DNA of 64,000 bases, taken from assembly GCF_900114995.1 (NCBI RefSeq), contig NZ_FOUX01000005.1:868001-932000 (forward strand), in the 5' to 3' direction. Both the position numbers and the translations under genes were made by a program. The notes under the pieces are model-generated. The model had not been told where the DNA came from. It was given only the letters and a program-made list of their open reading frames with translations, and did no database searches. How positions within the stretch are numbered: the first letter of the stretch is position 1; each line of letters opens with the position of its first letter. The stretch comes from Chitinophaga sp. YR627. Lineage in GTDB: Bacteria > Bacteroidota > Bacteroidia > Chitinophagales > Chitinophagaceae. This document shows positions 1 to 8,460 of the stretch, one piece after another.

Positions 1-45
1 AAAGAACTATTGGGAACAGTCCGGTATAAGTACCGTAAATACTAA
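1..45 (+). CDS. possible 3' end of a gene entering from the left
   Basis: Two forward frames are open from the first base and stop at 43-45 and 47-49, just as the bidirectional terminator hairpin begins. That is what the tail of a rightward gene would look like, but only about 15 codons are visible and I cannot choose between the two frames (ends KYRKY or STVNTK). No product can be named. Confidence 0.25.
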   Translation, partial: KELLGTVRYKYRKY

Positions 46-89
46 ATAAAACGGCCGCATCATTACAGGATGCGGCCGTTTTATTTAGT
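41..89. terminator. bidirectional intrinsic terminator
   Basis: Perfect 21-bp inverted repeat (41-61 and 69-89) with a 7-nt loop, a GC-rich core (cggccgcatc) and A/T tracts on both outer sides. It would stop leftward transcription of the Nei-like gene, whose last codons and stop lie inside the right arm, and also any rightward gene ending near base 45. Confidence 0.85.
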
Positions 90-821
90 ATCGTAATACC
101 TGATCTGACAATTGGTACAATAAAAGGTACGTCGCTTTGTCTTGCCTATATATGCTTTGTGAAAGGGAATATGACAACGGGGACAGATCTTCTTTGTATG
201 TGCCAGCCAGTGGTCCCTGAGCTTATATTCCTTCTTCCAGTGCAGGAAATCAAAGCTGTAGTTCACCACTTCCTTCACTAATTCACGTTTCTTTTTTAGC
301 GGCAGCTCCCCGACGCTGGTCTCCGGATGTACCCTGATACGGAACAGGACCTCATTCTTGATAATATTACCGGAACCGGCAAAAATATCCTGATTCAGGA
401 GGGCATCAGCTACCAGCATGTCAGGTACCTCCTTCAGTTTTTTCATGGCTTTTCCGGGGTCCCAGGCTTCATTCATGATATCGCCGCTCCAGTCATAGAC
501 CTCATCCAGCGGTTCATCTATGATCCTGACAGCGCAGGTGTAGAAATTCAGTTCGCCTTTCGCAAATTGCAGATGTAATACCGGATTACTGTTCTTTTGC
601 TCATTGATCCTGTAGGTGCCGAACATCAGCAGGTGAATCCTCACAGTAAATCCTTTAAAACAGATCAGGAAGTGTTTGCCCCAGCTTTTGAAGGCAATGA
701 TCTTTTTATTGCGGAGTCTTTCCAGGTCGATCTTTGCATATCCGGCCACATCAATGACCTCCTTTCCCCTGAAAGATTGTACTTCTTCTTTTAGTATAAC
801 AATGGATGGACCTTCTGGCAT
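81..821 (-). CDS. Fpg/Nei-family DNA glycosylase (endonuclease VIII-like)
   Basis: Base-excision repair enzyme predicted to remove oxidised bases and nick the abasic site. The protein begins MPEGPS, giving the family's catalytic Pro2 and Glu3 after Met removal, which fixes the start. The C-terminus carries the family zinc finger with Cys213, Cys216, Cys235 and Cys238 (CPRC...CTNC) and the basic KTKRRTFYC loop that contacts DNA. At 246 residues it is a little shorter than typical Fpg (about 270), mainly in the middle. The overall pattern favours Nei over Fpg, but the split is not certain from motifs alone. It ends in the 41-89 terminator and has no obvious operon partner; the gene upstream on the same strand (871-1695) is 49 bp away. 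Confidence 0.85.
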   Translation of the reverse strand: MPEGPSIVILKEEVQSFRGKEVIDVAGYAKIDLERLRNKKIIAFKSWGKHFLICFKGFTVRIHLLMFGTYRINEQKNSNPVLHLQFAKGELNFYTCAVRIIDEPLDEVYDWSGDIMNEAWDPGKAMKKLKEVPDMLVADALLNQDIFAGSGNIIKNEVLFRIRVHPETSVGELPLKKKRELVKEVVNYSFDFLHWKKEYKLRDHWLAHTKKICPRCHIPFHKAYIGKTKRRTFYCTNCQIRYYDTK

Positions 822-870
822 ATGATACTATTATAGATAACAGTATACAAGATCTGCGCCAGCGAATCGG

Positions 871-1695
871 TCAGTCCCCTCCCTGTTGCAGGCTATACAG
901 ATCAAAGTGATCGTAAAGAGCCGCTAATCTTTCCAGGTGTGCTGTATTATGGGTATCAAAGTTCTCTTTCTGTACAACAAGGATATAACCACCATCTGCT
1001 CTTTTTTCTATCACTTCGAATGGCGCCTGTTTTATCTTCTCTTCTCCCACTGCTCTTACCTGCGCCTCATTCCAATAGTTGAACCAATAGATAGCCGGTG
1101 GAATTTCCAGCGGATTAAACAATTCCGGTGAGATGACACGGCCGATACGGGCAGTCAGGTGTTCCGGTGTTTCCAATACAATTTCCGGTGTGGAGATCTC
1201 TTCATCTATTTCCACTTCACCATAAAAAGAAGCAAAGGAAATAAGCGTTTCAAGGTCCGTATCATATACGGCAGCATAGGTCGCCTTATAGGCGGCTATA
1301 ACAGCCACAAAGAAGTCATGGAAGGTATAGTAGGAGAAATGTCCCTGTGGTTGTAATAATGGTCTGCCACCATTAAAGGTAAAGGCAGCTGTATCTTCAT
1401 GTGTATATTCAAACGGGTCCGTATGTACGAGAGAGAATAATGGATGCTCTCTGTCGGTGAACAGGATCACGTCTTTATCATAATCGCCTTTATCCCAGTA
1501 TTGCTCCAGATCGGCAAAAGCCTTTTCCAGCGCAGCAGGGGAAGTATAAGCATTGTAAGCGTTCCCATCATAGATGTATTGGAGCCTGGTGGCTTCACTA
1601 TGATCATTACAAGTCTGTACAAGATCAAGAAAACGAGGCAGGGAATCTGCTTCTTTCCGGCGGAACAGTTGTAAGGTGCTTACGTGTAAAGACAT
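871..1695 (-). CDS. conserved-looking hypothetical protein, 274 aa
   Basis: I do not recognise this family. It is a soluble, acidic, aromatic-rich protein without signal peptide or membrane segment. The middle (about residues 100-180) is rich in Phe and Tyr and includes the motif FHDFFVAVIAAYKATY; the C-terminal third has alternating hydrophobic strands and a Trp/Tyr cluster (IYWFNYWNEAQV), suggesting an alpha/beta domain. The composition resembles bacterial immunity-type or SMI1-like proteins, but no signature supports such a name. It is transcribed leftward, 49 bp before the Nei-like gene, and its upstream flank holds the imperfect hairpin at 1861-1922. Confidence 0.6.
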   Translation of the reverse strand: MSLHVSTLQLFRRKEADSLPRFLDLVQTCNDHSEATRLQYIYDGNAYNAYTSPAALEKAFADLEQYWDKGDYDKDVILFTDREHPLFSLVHTDPFEYTHEDTAAFTFNGGRPLLQPQGHFSYYTFHDFFVAVIAAYKATYAAVYDTDLETLISFASFYGEVEIDEEISTPEIVLETPEHLTARIGRVISPELFNPLEIPPAIYWFNYWNEAQVRAVGEEKIKQAPFEVIEKRADGGYILVVQKENFDTHNTAHLERLAALYDHFDLYSLQQGGD

Positions 1696-2023
1696 CGGGC
1701 TACGGGGTTGTTTGTTGTAAATCTAACCAAAAAGTACATACAAAAAAGAGCATACAAAAAACTTAACATAAGCATTCCGGAGACGTATATGTGCAGTATT
1801 ATGAACGACCTTTGGTGTGTTGAAAGCCTGTCTGCCTGCATTATCCTGATCATACTCAGGCTATAGTCATCCATCGTTCATGCTTCGATCAGCAACCAAG
1901 GATGAATGATAGATGACTATAGTTTAACTAATAAATAGCCGGATATAGTACAAAAGTGAAGTTATACCTAAAAGGATGTCTTTAGAAGCGATCAGCAGGT
2001 AGAAAACTGCTATATATCACCAG
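1696..2023. other. intergenic stretch, 328 bp
   Basis: No credible gene. It is AT-rich and holds one long imperfect hairpin (1861-1922, listed separately) and a short A-rich repeat (catacaaaaaa twice, near 1735-1760). It lies between the stop of the DUF3037 gene and the start of the 274-aa protein on the same strand, so it should contain a terminator and a promoter on the minus strand. Confidence 0.5.
1861..1922. repeat. long imperfect inverted repeat (hairpin)
   Basis: Arms 1861-1885 and 1898-1922 (25 nt each) match at 22 positions when one is reverse-complemented, with a 12-nt loop. There is no T-run at either outer edge (the flank is tttaacta), so it is not a classical terminator. It sits 100 bp downstream of the DUF3037 stop. 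Hairpins of similar build occur at 9531, 33493 and 58352. Confidence 0.7.
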
Positions 2024-2419
2024 TTATAACACCAGCTGTTCATGTAATCTGGCCAGTGCCTGCGGCAGATCACTACAGAAGCCGGGATGTACCTTCCCTG
2101 CCTGTACCACCGTACTACGGGTAGCTGTCAGCCAGCGGAAGCGGGAAGCCAGATCCAGTTGTCCGATAGGTCCTGCCTCTTTACCACCCTTACATATGCA
2201 GGCAAATGCCTCAAGGTAGGATTTTACCTCTTCTATATCTGTTTCAGGAGAGAAAGCCCGGAGCCGTTCTTCATTCAGCGTAATGATCGCCTGTAAGAAT
2301 CTCTGTTGTTTGGAATAGAGAATGACACCGGCATTGAGAAACTCTTCCCGTTCCACTCTCGGCATAACGCGGATCACGGCGTACTCAAATAAGTGTTTTT
2401 CTTGCATTTTGCGCTTCAT
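2024..2419 (-). CDS. DUF3037 family protein
   Basis: Small 131-aa protein with the DUF3037 pattern: an N-terminal strand of the form FEYAVIRVMPRVEREEFLNAG (residues about 10-30), then GVILYSK, and a C-terminal helix ending in the chain terminus. The function is unknown. Its 5' end overlaps the 3' end of the HipA-like kinase gene by 35 bp (23 bp if the second Met, residue 5, is used), so the two are translationally coupled. The same kinase/DUF3037 order recurs in many bacteria, which suggests one functional unit, possibly kinase and modulator; that role is inference. Confidence 0.8.
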   Translation of the reverse strand: MKRKMQEKHLFEYAVIRVMPRVEREEFLNAGVILYSKQQRFLQAIITLNEERLRAFSPETDIEEVKSYLEAFACICKGGKEAGPIGQLDLASRFRWLTATRSTVVQAGKVHPGFCSDLPQALARLHEQLVL

Positions 2420-3182
2420 TTACGAATGTTCCGGCATTGGCTATCCGGGTGATTAAAAAACGGGCATATACCTCTCTGATCTCTTCCGGTGTACCATGAT
2501 GCGATAAGGTCAGCAGCCATTCGTCCGGCACTACGGCAACGATAGCACGGATCTGTTCTTCTGTCAGTATAGCACGGAAGGCAGCGTCTGCTTTTTCCAG
2601 TTCTGATGCCTGTGGCAGCAGCACATGATCTTTTACCTGCACAAAAGGACGTTTGGCCTGTTCTTCCCAGTTATCCCAGGAATGATGGAAATACAGGGAT
2701 GCGCCATGATCGATCAGCCACAGTTCCCTGTGCCACATCAGCATATTTGTATTACGGGGCGTACGGTCTACGTTGGTCAGCAGGCAATCCATCCATACGA
2801 TCTGAGAGGCCGTCAGCGGGTCTATTACGGCGACAGTAGGATCGTAGGTAATGGCGCCTGAGAGATAATGCAGCGCCAGGTTTAAGCCTACACTGGCCTT
2901 CAGCAGGTCCTGTATTTCTTCGTCCGGCTCTGTACGTCCGAAGGCGGTATCAAGGTTAGCGAATACGATCTCCGGTATCTTCATGCCCAGGGTACGGGCT
3001 ACTTCTCCTCCTATCAGTTCTGCGATCAGGGCTTTAATACCCTGGCCGGCGCCACGAAATTTCAGTACATACAGGAATCCATCATCCGCTTCGGCAATGG
3101 CCGGCAGGGAACCTCCTTCACGCAGAGGCGTCACATACCTGGTCACATTGACCGTTCTCAGGTCGGGTTGTTTAATACTCAT
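2385..3182 (-). CDS. HipA-like kinase family protein
   Basis: Predicted Ser/Thr kinase of the HipA-like superfamily, 265 aa and so far shorter than HipA (about 440), with no N-terminal HipA_N domain. Visible motifs are a nucleotide-binding Lys in YVLKFRGAGQG (Lys41), the catalytic loop CLLTNVDRTPRNTNML with Asp139, and a DFG-like metal motif LIDHGASL with Asp158. There is no HipB-type antitoxin; the partner is the overlapping DUF3037 gene downstream. It could be a regulatory or toxin kinase, and its target cannot be read from sequence. The start is the only ATG before the first conserved strand. A hairpin at 3207-3233 separates it from the uvrA-type gene. Confidence 0.8.
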   Translation of the reverse strand: MSIKQPDLRTVNVTRYVTPLREGGSLPAIAEADDGFLYVLKFRGAGQGIKALIAELIGGEVARTLGMKIPEIVFANLDTAFGRTEPDEEIQDLLKASVGLNLALHYLSGAITYDPTVAVIDPLTASQIVWMDCLLTNVDRTPRNTNMLMWHRELWLIDHGASLYFHHSWDNWEEQAKRPFVQVKDHVLLPQASELEKADAAFRAILTEEQIRAIVAVVPDEWLLTLSHHGTPEEIREVYARFLITRIANAGTFVNEAQNARKTLI

Positions 3183-3206
3183 TGATTCATTATTTATACA
3201 AATGGC

Positions 3207-3233
3207 AACCGGCAGTCATTGATCCTGCCGGTT
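3207..3233. terminator. short hairpin downstream of the UvrA-type gene
   Basis: Perfect 9-bp stem (aaccggcag / ctgccggtt) with a 9-nt loop in the 74-bp gap between the uvrA-type stop and the HipA-like start. There is no clear T-run on the minus strand, so it may be an RNA-stabilising or weak termination structure. Confidence 0.45.
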
Positions 3234-3256
3234 ATCAAAGTGGCGTGAAATTAAGC

Positions 3257-5788
3257 CTATTTAAGATGACGTGCAAGATATGCGGCGGTACGGCTGTTGC
3301 GGTCTCTGGCTACGGTTGCCGGTGTTCCGCTGGCCACCACTTTACCGCCCTCCTCTCCTGCACCGGGTCCGATATCAATGACCCAGTCACTGCCTGCCAG
3401 TACGCGCATATTATGCTCTACCGCAATAACCGTGTTACCGGCATCTACAAGACGATTCAGCTGTGACATCAGTTTTTCCACATCCGCAGGATGTAAACCG
3501 GTAGTAGGTTCATCCAGTATGTAGAGTGCATTACCACGGCCCATACGTTGCAGTTCTGTCGCCAGTTTGATACGTTGCGCCTCTCCTCCTGATAACTCGG
3601 TTGCCGGTTGCCCCAGCCGGAGATAACCTAATCCCACTTCCCGCAATACGTGTAGCGAATGATGGACAGTCGCTTCATCACTAAAGAAGTCCCAGGCATC
3701 ATTCACGGTCATCTGCAACACATCGGCGATGGATTTCTTCCGGTATTTAATCTCCAGTGTTTTGGCATTATATCTCGATCCTTCACAAACAGGACAGGGC
3801 GCATATACACTGGGCAGGAATAACAGCTCGACCATAACGAAACCTTCCCCGTTACAGTTTTCACAACGCCCTTTAGCGATATTGAAAGAGAACCTGCCTG
3901 CATCATAACGACGGGCTTTAGCCTCCTTAGTGGAAGCAAAAAGTTTACGTACATGATCAAACAATCCGGTGTAAGTCGCCAGGTTGGATCTTGGTGTACG
4001 CCCGATGGGCTGCTGATCCACCAGCACCAGTCGTTTGATATGTTCCATTCCGCCTGCGATATAGCCTTCAAGAGTGGCAGGGGCTTCCTGTTCCAGCAGG
4101 TCGGCGTTTTCTTCTTCTGTAGCATGCTGCTGCCCTAATTTTTCCAGCACCAGTTCTACGAGTGCCTGACTCACCAGACTGGATTTGCCCGAACCGGATA
4201 TACCGGTGACTGTAGTGAATACACCCAATGGGAAATCCACTGACAACTGATGCAGGTTATTACGGGTAATATCCTTCAGTTGCAACGTCGCTTTAGGCGT
4301 ACGCGGTTTGTGAGAGATCCCTGTATTTTCTTCGAAGAGGTATTTGCGGGTAACAGATTCTTTAGCTTCTGCCAGTCCTGCCGGCGGACCACTATAGAGT
4401 ATTTGTCCGCCGTGCTCTCCGGCTGCCGGACCAACATCCACGATCCAGTCTGCATGTCTGATTACATCCAATTGGTGTTCTACCACAAAGAGCGAGTTAC
4501 CGGCAACTTTCAGGCGGTCGAGCGCTTTTAATAAAGCCTCCGTATCGGCAGGGTGCAAACCAGCAGAGGGTTCATCCAGTACATACACTACTCCGAAAAG
4601 ATTAGAGCGGACCTGTGTAGCCAGCCGGAGACGTTGCAATTCACCAGGAGATAAAGTAGGCGTGCTGCGTTCCAGCGTGAGATATCCTAATCCCAGTTCC
4701 ATCAATACTTCCAGGCGAGCTGCCAGATCTACGGCAATACGCTGTGTCACGATCGCTTTTTCCGGGTGATCATGATCTGCGCTCAATGGTGTCTTACTGG
4801 TTGCATAAGGCTTTACCGTACTATACAGACGCGCTAATGGCAGTCTTGACATTTCGGTAATATCGAGACCCGCGAATTTGACGGAAAGTGACTCCTTCCG
4901 CAGCCTTTTACCATCGCAGGTAGGGCATGCAGTACTGAGCATGTACTGCGTGACACGCTTTTTCATCATAGCACTCTGCGTATTGGCAAAGGTGTGCATG
5001 ACATATCTCTTGGCACTCATAAAGGTGCCCATATAATTCGGCTCTTCTTTTCTTTTGAGGGCACGTTTAACCTCTTCAGGCGAGTATCCCGGATAAACAG
5101 GAACGACAGGCTGATCGTCGGTGAAAAGGATCCAGTTACGGTCTTTTTTCGACAGGTCTTTCCACGGGGTGTCCACATCATAACCAAGGGTGGTGAGGAT
5201 ATCCCGCAGATTTTGGCCCTGCCAGGCAGTAGGCCATGCCGCAACTGCCCTTTCCCGGATGGTCAGTGTATCATCCGGCACCATAGATTGCTCTGTGACG
5301 TCATAGATACGACCCAGTCCATGACATTGCGGACAGGCCCCTTCGGCAGTATTGGGAGAAAAAGCTTCTGCGTAGATGATAGCTTGTCCGCGTGGGTAAT
5401 CTCCTGCGCGGGAGTATAACATACGCAGCAGGTTGGATAAGGTGGTTACGCTACCTACAGAAGAGCGGGTAGTTGGTGTACCCCGTTGCTGTTGCAGGGC
5501 AACCGCCGGCGGCAGACCATCAATTTCATCCACTTCCGGAACAGGCATCTGGTGAAACAGTCTGCGGGCATAGGGTGAAACGGATTCCAGGTAACGGCGC
5601 TGGGCTTCCGCATACAGGGTACCGAAAGCCAGTGAAGACTTACCCGAGCCGGATACACCAGTAAATACCACAAGGGCATCTCTGGGGATAAGGAGGTCTA
5701 CATTTTTGAGATTATGTTCCCTTGCACCCCTTACCTGTACAAAACCACTCATGGGAGAGCGGTCAGGCTGTAAAGATTTATCTGACAT
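3257..5788 (-). CDS. class 2 UvrA (excinuclease ABC subunit A-like ATPase)
   Basis: Tandem ABC ATPase of the UvrA family. The N-terminal half has Walker A GVSGSGKSSLAFGTLY and an unusual signature TLSPGELQRLRLATQ; the C-terminal half has Walker A GISGSGKSSLVSQAL, signature ELSGGEAQRIKLATEL and Walker B YILDEPTTGLH. Zinc-binding pairs are visible (CPQCHGLG, CPTCDGK, CENCNGEG, CPVCEGSR). The length (843 aa) is about 100 residues below housekeeping UvrA, as expected for class 2 proteins (UvrA2/DrrC type) that lack the UvrB-interaction domain. Such proteins are linked to tolerance of DNA-binding drugs. I take the ATG at 5788 because the longer reading starts with TTG. It follows the TPR gene on the same strand after 42 bp. 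No uvrB or drug-efflux gene is nearby. Confidence 0.88.
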   Translation of the reverse strand: MSDKSLQPDRSPMSGFVQVRGAREHNLKNVDLLIPRDALVVFTGVSGSGKSSLAFGTLYAEAQRRYLESVSPYARRLFHQMPVPEVDEIDGLPPAVALQQQRGTPTTRSSVGSVTTLSNLLRMLYSRAGDYPRGQAIIYAEAFSPNTAEGACPQCHGLGRIYDVTEQSMVPDDTLTIRERAVAAWPTAWQGQNLRDILTTLGYDVDTPWKDLSKKDRNWILFTDDQPVVPVYPGYSPEEVKRALKRKEEPNYMGTFMSAKRYVMHTFANTQSAMMKKRVTQYMLSTACPTCDGKRLRKESLSVKFAGLDITEMSRLPLARLYSTVKPYATSKTPLSADHDHPEKAIVTQRIAVDLAARLEVLMELGLGYLTLERSTPTLSPGELQRLRLATQVRSNLFGVVYVLDEPSAGLHPADTEALLKALDRLKVAGNSLFVVEHQLDVIRHADWIVDVGPAAGEHGGQILYSGPPAGLAEAKESVTRKYLFEENTGISHKPRTPKATLQLKDITRNNLHQLSVDFPLGVFTTVTGISGSGKSSLVSQALVELVLEKLGQQHATEEENADLLEQEAPATLEGYIAGGMEHIKRLVLVDQQPIGRTPRSNLATYTGLFDHVRKLFASTKEAKARRYDAGRFSFNIAKGRCENCNGEGFVMVELLFLPSVYAPCPVCEGSRYNAKTLEIKYRKKSIADVLQMTVNDAWDFFSDEATVHHSLHVLREVGLGYLRLGQPATELSGGEAQRIKLATELQRMGRGNALYILDEPTTGLHPADVEKLMSQLNRLVDAGNTVIAVEHNMRVLAGSDWVIDIGPGAGEEGGKVVASGTPATVARDRNSRTAAYLARHLK

Positions 5789-5830
5789 GCCTGAACCGCA
5801 CAAAGATTATGCCCCGTACAGAATGTCAGG

Positions 5831-6973
5831 TTATTTCTGGAAGCGGGTTTTAAGGTAATCGTAGATCTGTTTTTCTTCGGTACTTTCTCCTTTATAGAGC
5901 TGAATATATCGTTTATAGTAGCGGGTAGCCATTGCTTCATTTTTCAGATGCGCATCATAGATACGACCGATACTATACTGTTTCAAAGGCTGATGGAACA
6001 TGTAATAGGCGGTATCCAGACTGGCAATGGCCGGCTTATATTGTTTCATGGCTTCATAGTTGATGGACATACCGGTATAATAGTTATCCAGACTGGCCGA
6101 TTTTGCCATATCAATACAGGTCTGCAACAGGTCGTTACTTTCCTGGTATTTCCCCAGCTGTGTATAGGACATGGCAGCGTAGTACATGATATTTTCCGAA
6201 CTGGACATGCGGGCGGCGAGATAATCATGCACGGCAATACAGTCCTTAAATCTGTTAAGGTTGAATGCTGCTGCGGCGACATAAAGAAATGCATTAGGAG
6301 AGGCAACATTGAACGTTTTCAGCTTATCTCCCATTGTCAACGTGCGTTTATAATCCTTTAGCAGGAAAGATACCCGGGCGCCTGTCATCAGTACGAAAGC
6401 ACTGCCGGAGTCTTTGGCGAGGTAGGTATTGATCAGCGTATCTGACATACCCAGGCGCTTTCTGTCGATCCATTCTTCCGCCAGTCTGGATACTACTCTG
6501 GCATCTGTGGGATTGAGTTCATAGGCCTTTGTCAGCCATATAAAAGCAGAGTCGGACTGTCTGGCAGTAAAGCCTGCCATCCCCAGTTGTTTCCATGCGG
6601 CTGCGTTCTGCGGACGCAGCTGAACGATCCGTTTATAGTGTGCAATAGCAGAAAACGGCTGCTCCTGCTGCATGTTCATAGAGGCGATATACTGATGGGC
6701 AGTGATATGATTACTATCGAGCTGTAATACCCGCTGATACTGATTAATGGCATCTGAGACCTTTCCGGCCTGGTAGTAGGTATAGGCGAGCAGGGAAACG
6801 TGCTGCGCATTATTACTGTCAATAGTGGGTTGAAGGTAGGCAATGGCTTCGTCGTACTGCAGGTCCTGGAGGTATTCCATTACGCGGTTCCTGTCCAGGG
6901 TGGATTGTGCCGCCAGTCTGTCTGTCATTGTGCATAAGAAAAGCAGGCATAGTAAAGATTGCAGGTAATTCAT
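5831..6973 (-). CDS. secreted tetratricopeptide-repeat protein
   Basis: 380-aa protein with an N-terminal signal peptide (hydrophobic run LLCLLFLCTM, likely cut after LAAQ near residue 23) followed by consecutive TPR helices from about residue 35 to 375. Typical TPR spacing is seen in blocks such as AIAYLQP, AINQYQRVLQLDSN and AIAHYKRIVQLRPQNAAAW. It should be a periplasmic scaffold for protein-protein contacts. Nothing identifies its partner. It is upstream of the UvrA-type gene on the same strand (42-bp gap), possibly co-transcribed, although a functional link between the two is not evident. Confidence 0.8.
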   Translation of the reverse strand: MNYLQSLLCLLFLCTMTDRLAAQSTLDRNRVMEYLQDLQYDEAIAYLQPTIDSNNAQHVSLLAYTYYQAGKVSDAINQYQRVLQLDSNHITAHQYIASMNMQQEQPFSAIAHYKRIVQLRPQNAAAWKQLGMAGFTARQSDSAFIWLTKAYELNPTDARVVSRLAEEWIDRKRLGMSDTLINTYLAKDSGSAFVLMTGARVSFLLKDYKRTLTMGDKLKTFNVASPNAFLYVAAAAFNLNRFKDCIAVHDYLAARMSSSENIMYYAAMSYTQLGKYQESNDLLQTCIDMAKSASLDNYYTGMSINYEAMKQYKPAIASLDTAYYMFHQPLKQYSIGRIYDAHLKNEAMATRYYKRYIQLYKGESTEEKQIYDYLKTRFQK

Positions 6974-7272
6974 CTTATAGCATTTGAGGCTAAAACTAAA
7001 TATTTAGTTTTAAAAAGAAAAATTTAGTTGATGATGTAAATGAGGGAGGGTTCCTGGGTTTATAGCGCCCTGGAAGGGTATCTGGAAAATAGTCTGGGCG
7101 AATGGGAATCAGGTGGCAGATATGGGAAGCCTGCTACAACAGAAAACAGAATGGGGTTAAAGCGACCTCGGATCAGACAACCAGGAAATACGCGAAAGCC
7201 GGACAATAGCATAACATCCCTGCCAGCTCAGGCAGGCTTGTAAGCGCACCAGAACCGGCAGGAATGACATTA
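6974..7272. other. intergenic stretch, 299 bp
   Basis: Lies between the TPR start and the lectin stop. The first 60 bp are AT-rich and should hold the TPR promoter. The rest is low-complexity and purine-rich on the + strand; the only open frame (7040-7243) has no credible protein features. I see no hairpin or repeat of note. Confidence 0.4.
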
Positions 7273-7785
7273 TTACATGGTAGGCTGCTGTTCGTGGATC
7301 GTCCAGTGCTGTAGTTTTGAGTTATTCTTCTTTGCGAGGAGGACTTTTGCGTTGACAGTCCCATTGTCGTCGGCAGGCGTGAGGTACAGTTCTGACCCTT
7401 TCAGGCGAATGAGATAGGTACCTTTGTCAACAGGTATAAATTCATACTGCTGACTGGATTTCCCTGCTGCCACGGGTTGTTCTTCGAGGGTAGTACCTGC
7501 GGATGGTTTTTCATCAACAGGTTGCATGGTTTTACCGGAGAAGAGGTTTTTAAGCTCATAGGTATCCCCATTTACCTGCTGGAAGTCCCAGGTGACACAT
7601 TTCCAGTTCACCGGCGTGTAAGCAACGATAGGCGTTCCATTTCTTGTATCTGCATCTTTTATCCGCAGATAGATGCCGGTCTGAACATTTTGAATGGCAT
7701 AAGTGCCTTTGATAGTCTGCCCGAAAGCATTCACAGCAATAACATTAAGTATGGCCGTGGTCCATAAAGTGTGGAGATTTTTCAT
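7273..7785 (-). CDS. secreted ricin-type beta-trefoil lectin domain protein
   Basis: 170 aa with a cleavable signal peptide ending NAFGQ (about residue 23) and one RICIN-type beta-trefoil. The three trefoil units are marked by YAIQNVQTGIYLRI, YELKNLFSGKTMQP and YLIRLKGSELYLTP, each followed by a Trp- or Gln-containing strand (WDFQQV, YEFIPV, LQHWTI), close to the QxW signature. It probably binds a carbohydrate at the surface or in the periplasm. No catalytic domain is attached, so it is a stand-alone lectin. It is divergent from the lipoprotein gene at 7926. Confidence 0.8.
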   Translation of the reverse strand: MKNLHTLWTTAILNVIAVNAFGQTIKGTYAIQNVQTGIYLRIKDADTRNGTPIVAYTPVNWKCVTWDFQQVNGDTYELKNLFSGKTMQPVDEKPSAGTTLEEQPVAAGKSSQQYEFIPVDKGTYLIRLKGSELYLTPADDNGTVNAKVLLAKKNNSKLQHWTIHEQQPTM

Positions 7786-7925
7786 ACAATGATATTGTTG
7801 TATAAAAGTTCGTCATACCGGCGGACAGTGCCAAATTAAATTATTATTCCCCAAGGCAACCAAATGTCTGATATATCCGTATTAATAAGTTAGAAGCCCC
7901 ATCGAAACCAATAAAACTCACGTAT

Positions 7926-8351
7926 ATGAAGAGAAGCAGCTGGATACTAGCTATGTTCTTTTGTGCATGTGTCATGTCATGCAGTAACAATGATGATAAT
8001 AATCCGACGCCTTCAATCAATCCGGATGCCCCTACAACGGGCACATGGCGGGTGACATTGTTTACCGACAGCGGTAAAGATGAAACCAGCGATTTCAGTG
8101 GTTATACCTTCACTTTTGACAGTAATGGAACGGCCGTGGCAACAAAATCAGGGACAAGCAAAAATGGCAGTTGGAGTGCCAGCAGCAGTTCGAAAAAATT
8201 TAACTTAAATTTTGGAATAAAATCAGACGCCAATAAACCCCTCGGAGAATTGACAGATGATTGGGAAATTATTTCTCTGAGTGCTACTGAAATCAAGCTG
8301 AAGGACGATAACGACGACAGCGGAGAATACCTGACCTTTAACCAGAACTAA
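7926..8351 (+). CDS. small lipoprotein, lipocalin-like beta protein
   Basis: 141 aa starting with a lipoprotein signal (MKRSSWILAMFFCACVMSC, lipidated Cys near residue 19) and a short Asn/Asp/Pro linker. The mature part is a run of beta strands with the pattern TGTWRVTLFTDSGKDET...GYTFTFDSNGTAVAT, as in Bacteroidota lipocalin-like lipoproteins of unknown role. It should be anchored in the outer membrane. A terminator follows at 8379-8413. Confidence 0.7.
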   Translation: MKRSSWILAMFFCACVMSCSNNDDNNPTPSINPDAPTTGTWRVTLFTDSGKDETSDFSGYTFTFDSNGTAVATKSGTSKNGSWSASSSSKKFNLNFGIKSDANKPLGELTDDWEIISLSATEIKLKDDNDDSGEYLTFNQN

Positions 8352-8378
8352 AAATAAGATGCCCTATTCCTATCCGGG

Positions 8379-8413
8379 AACAGGCTATCTGTAAAAACAG
8401 TAGCCTGTTTTGT
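8379..8413 (+). terminator. intrinsic terminator after the 7926 lipoprotein
   Basis: Stem aacaggcta (8379-8387) pairs with tagcctgtt (8401-8409), followed by a short T-rich tract (tttgtt). It lies 28 bp past the stop. Confidence 0.7.
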
Positions 8414-8460
8414 TATGTATGGACTAATTTTTGGTGTATCTCCAAAAAACCCAAAGTTTT

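Noticed and set aside
7040..7243. 67-codon frame in the gap before the lectin gene
   Set aside because: Biased composition, no domain or signal features, no partner; it looks like chance.
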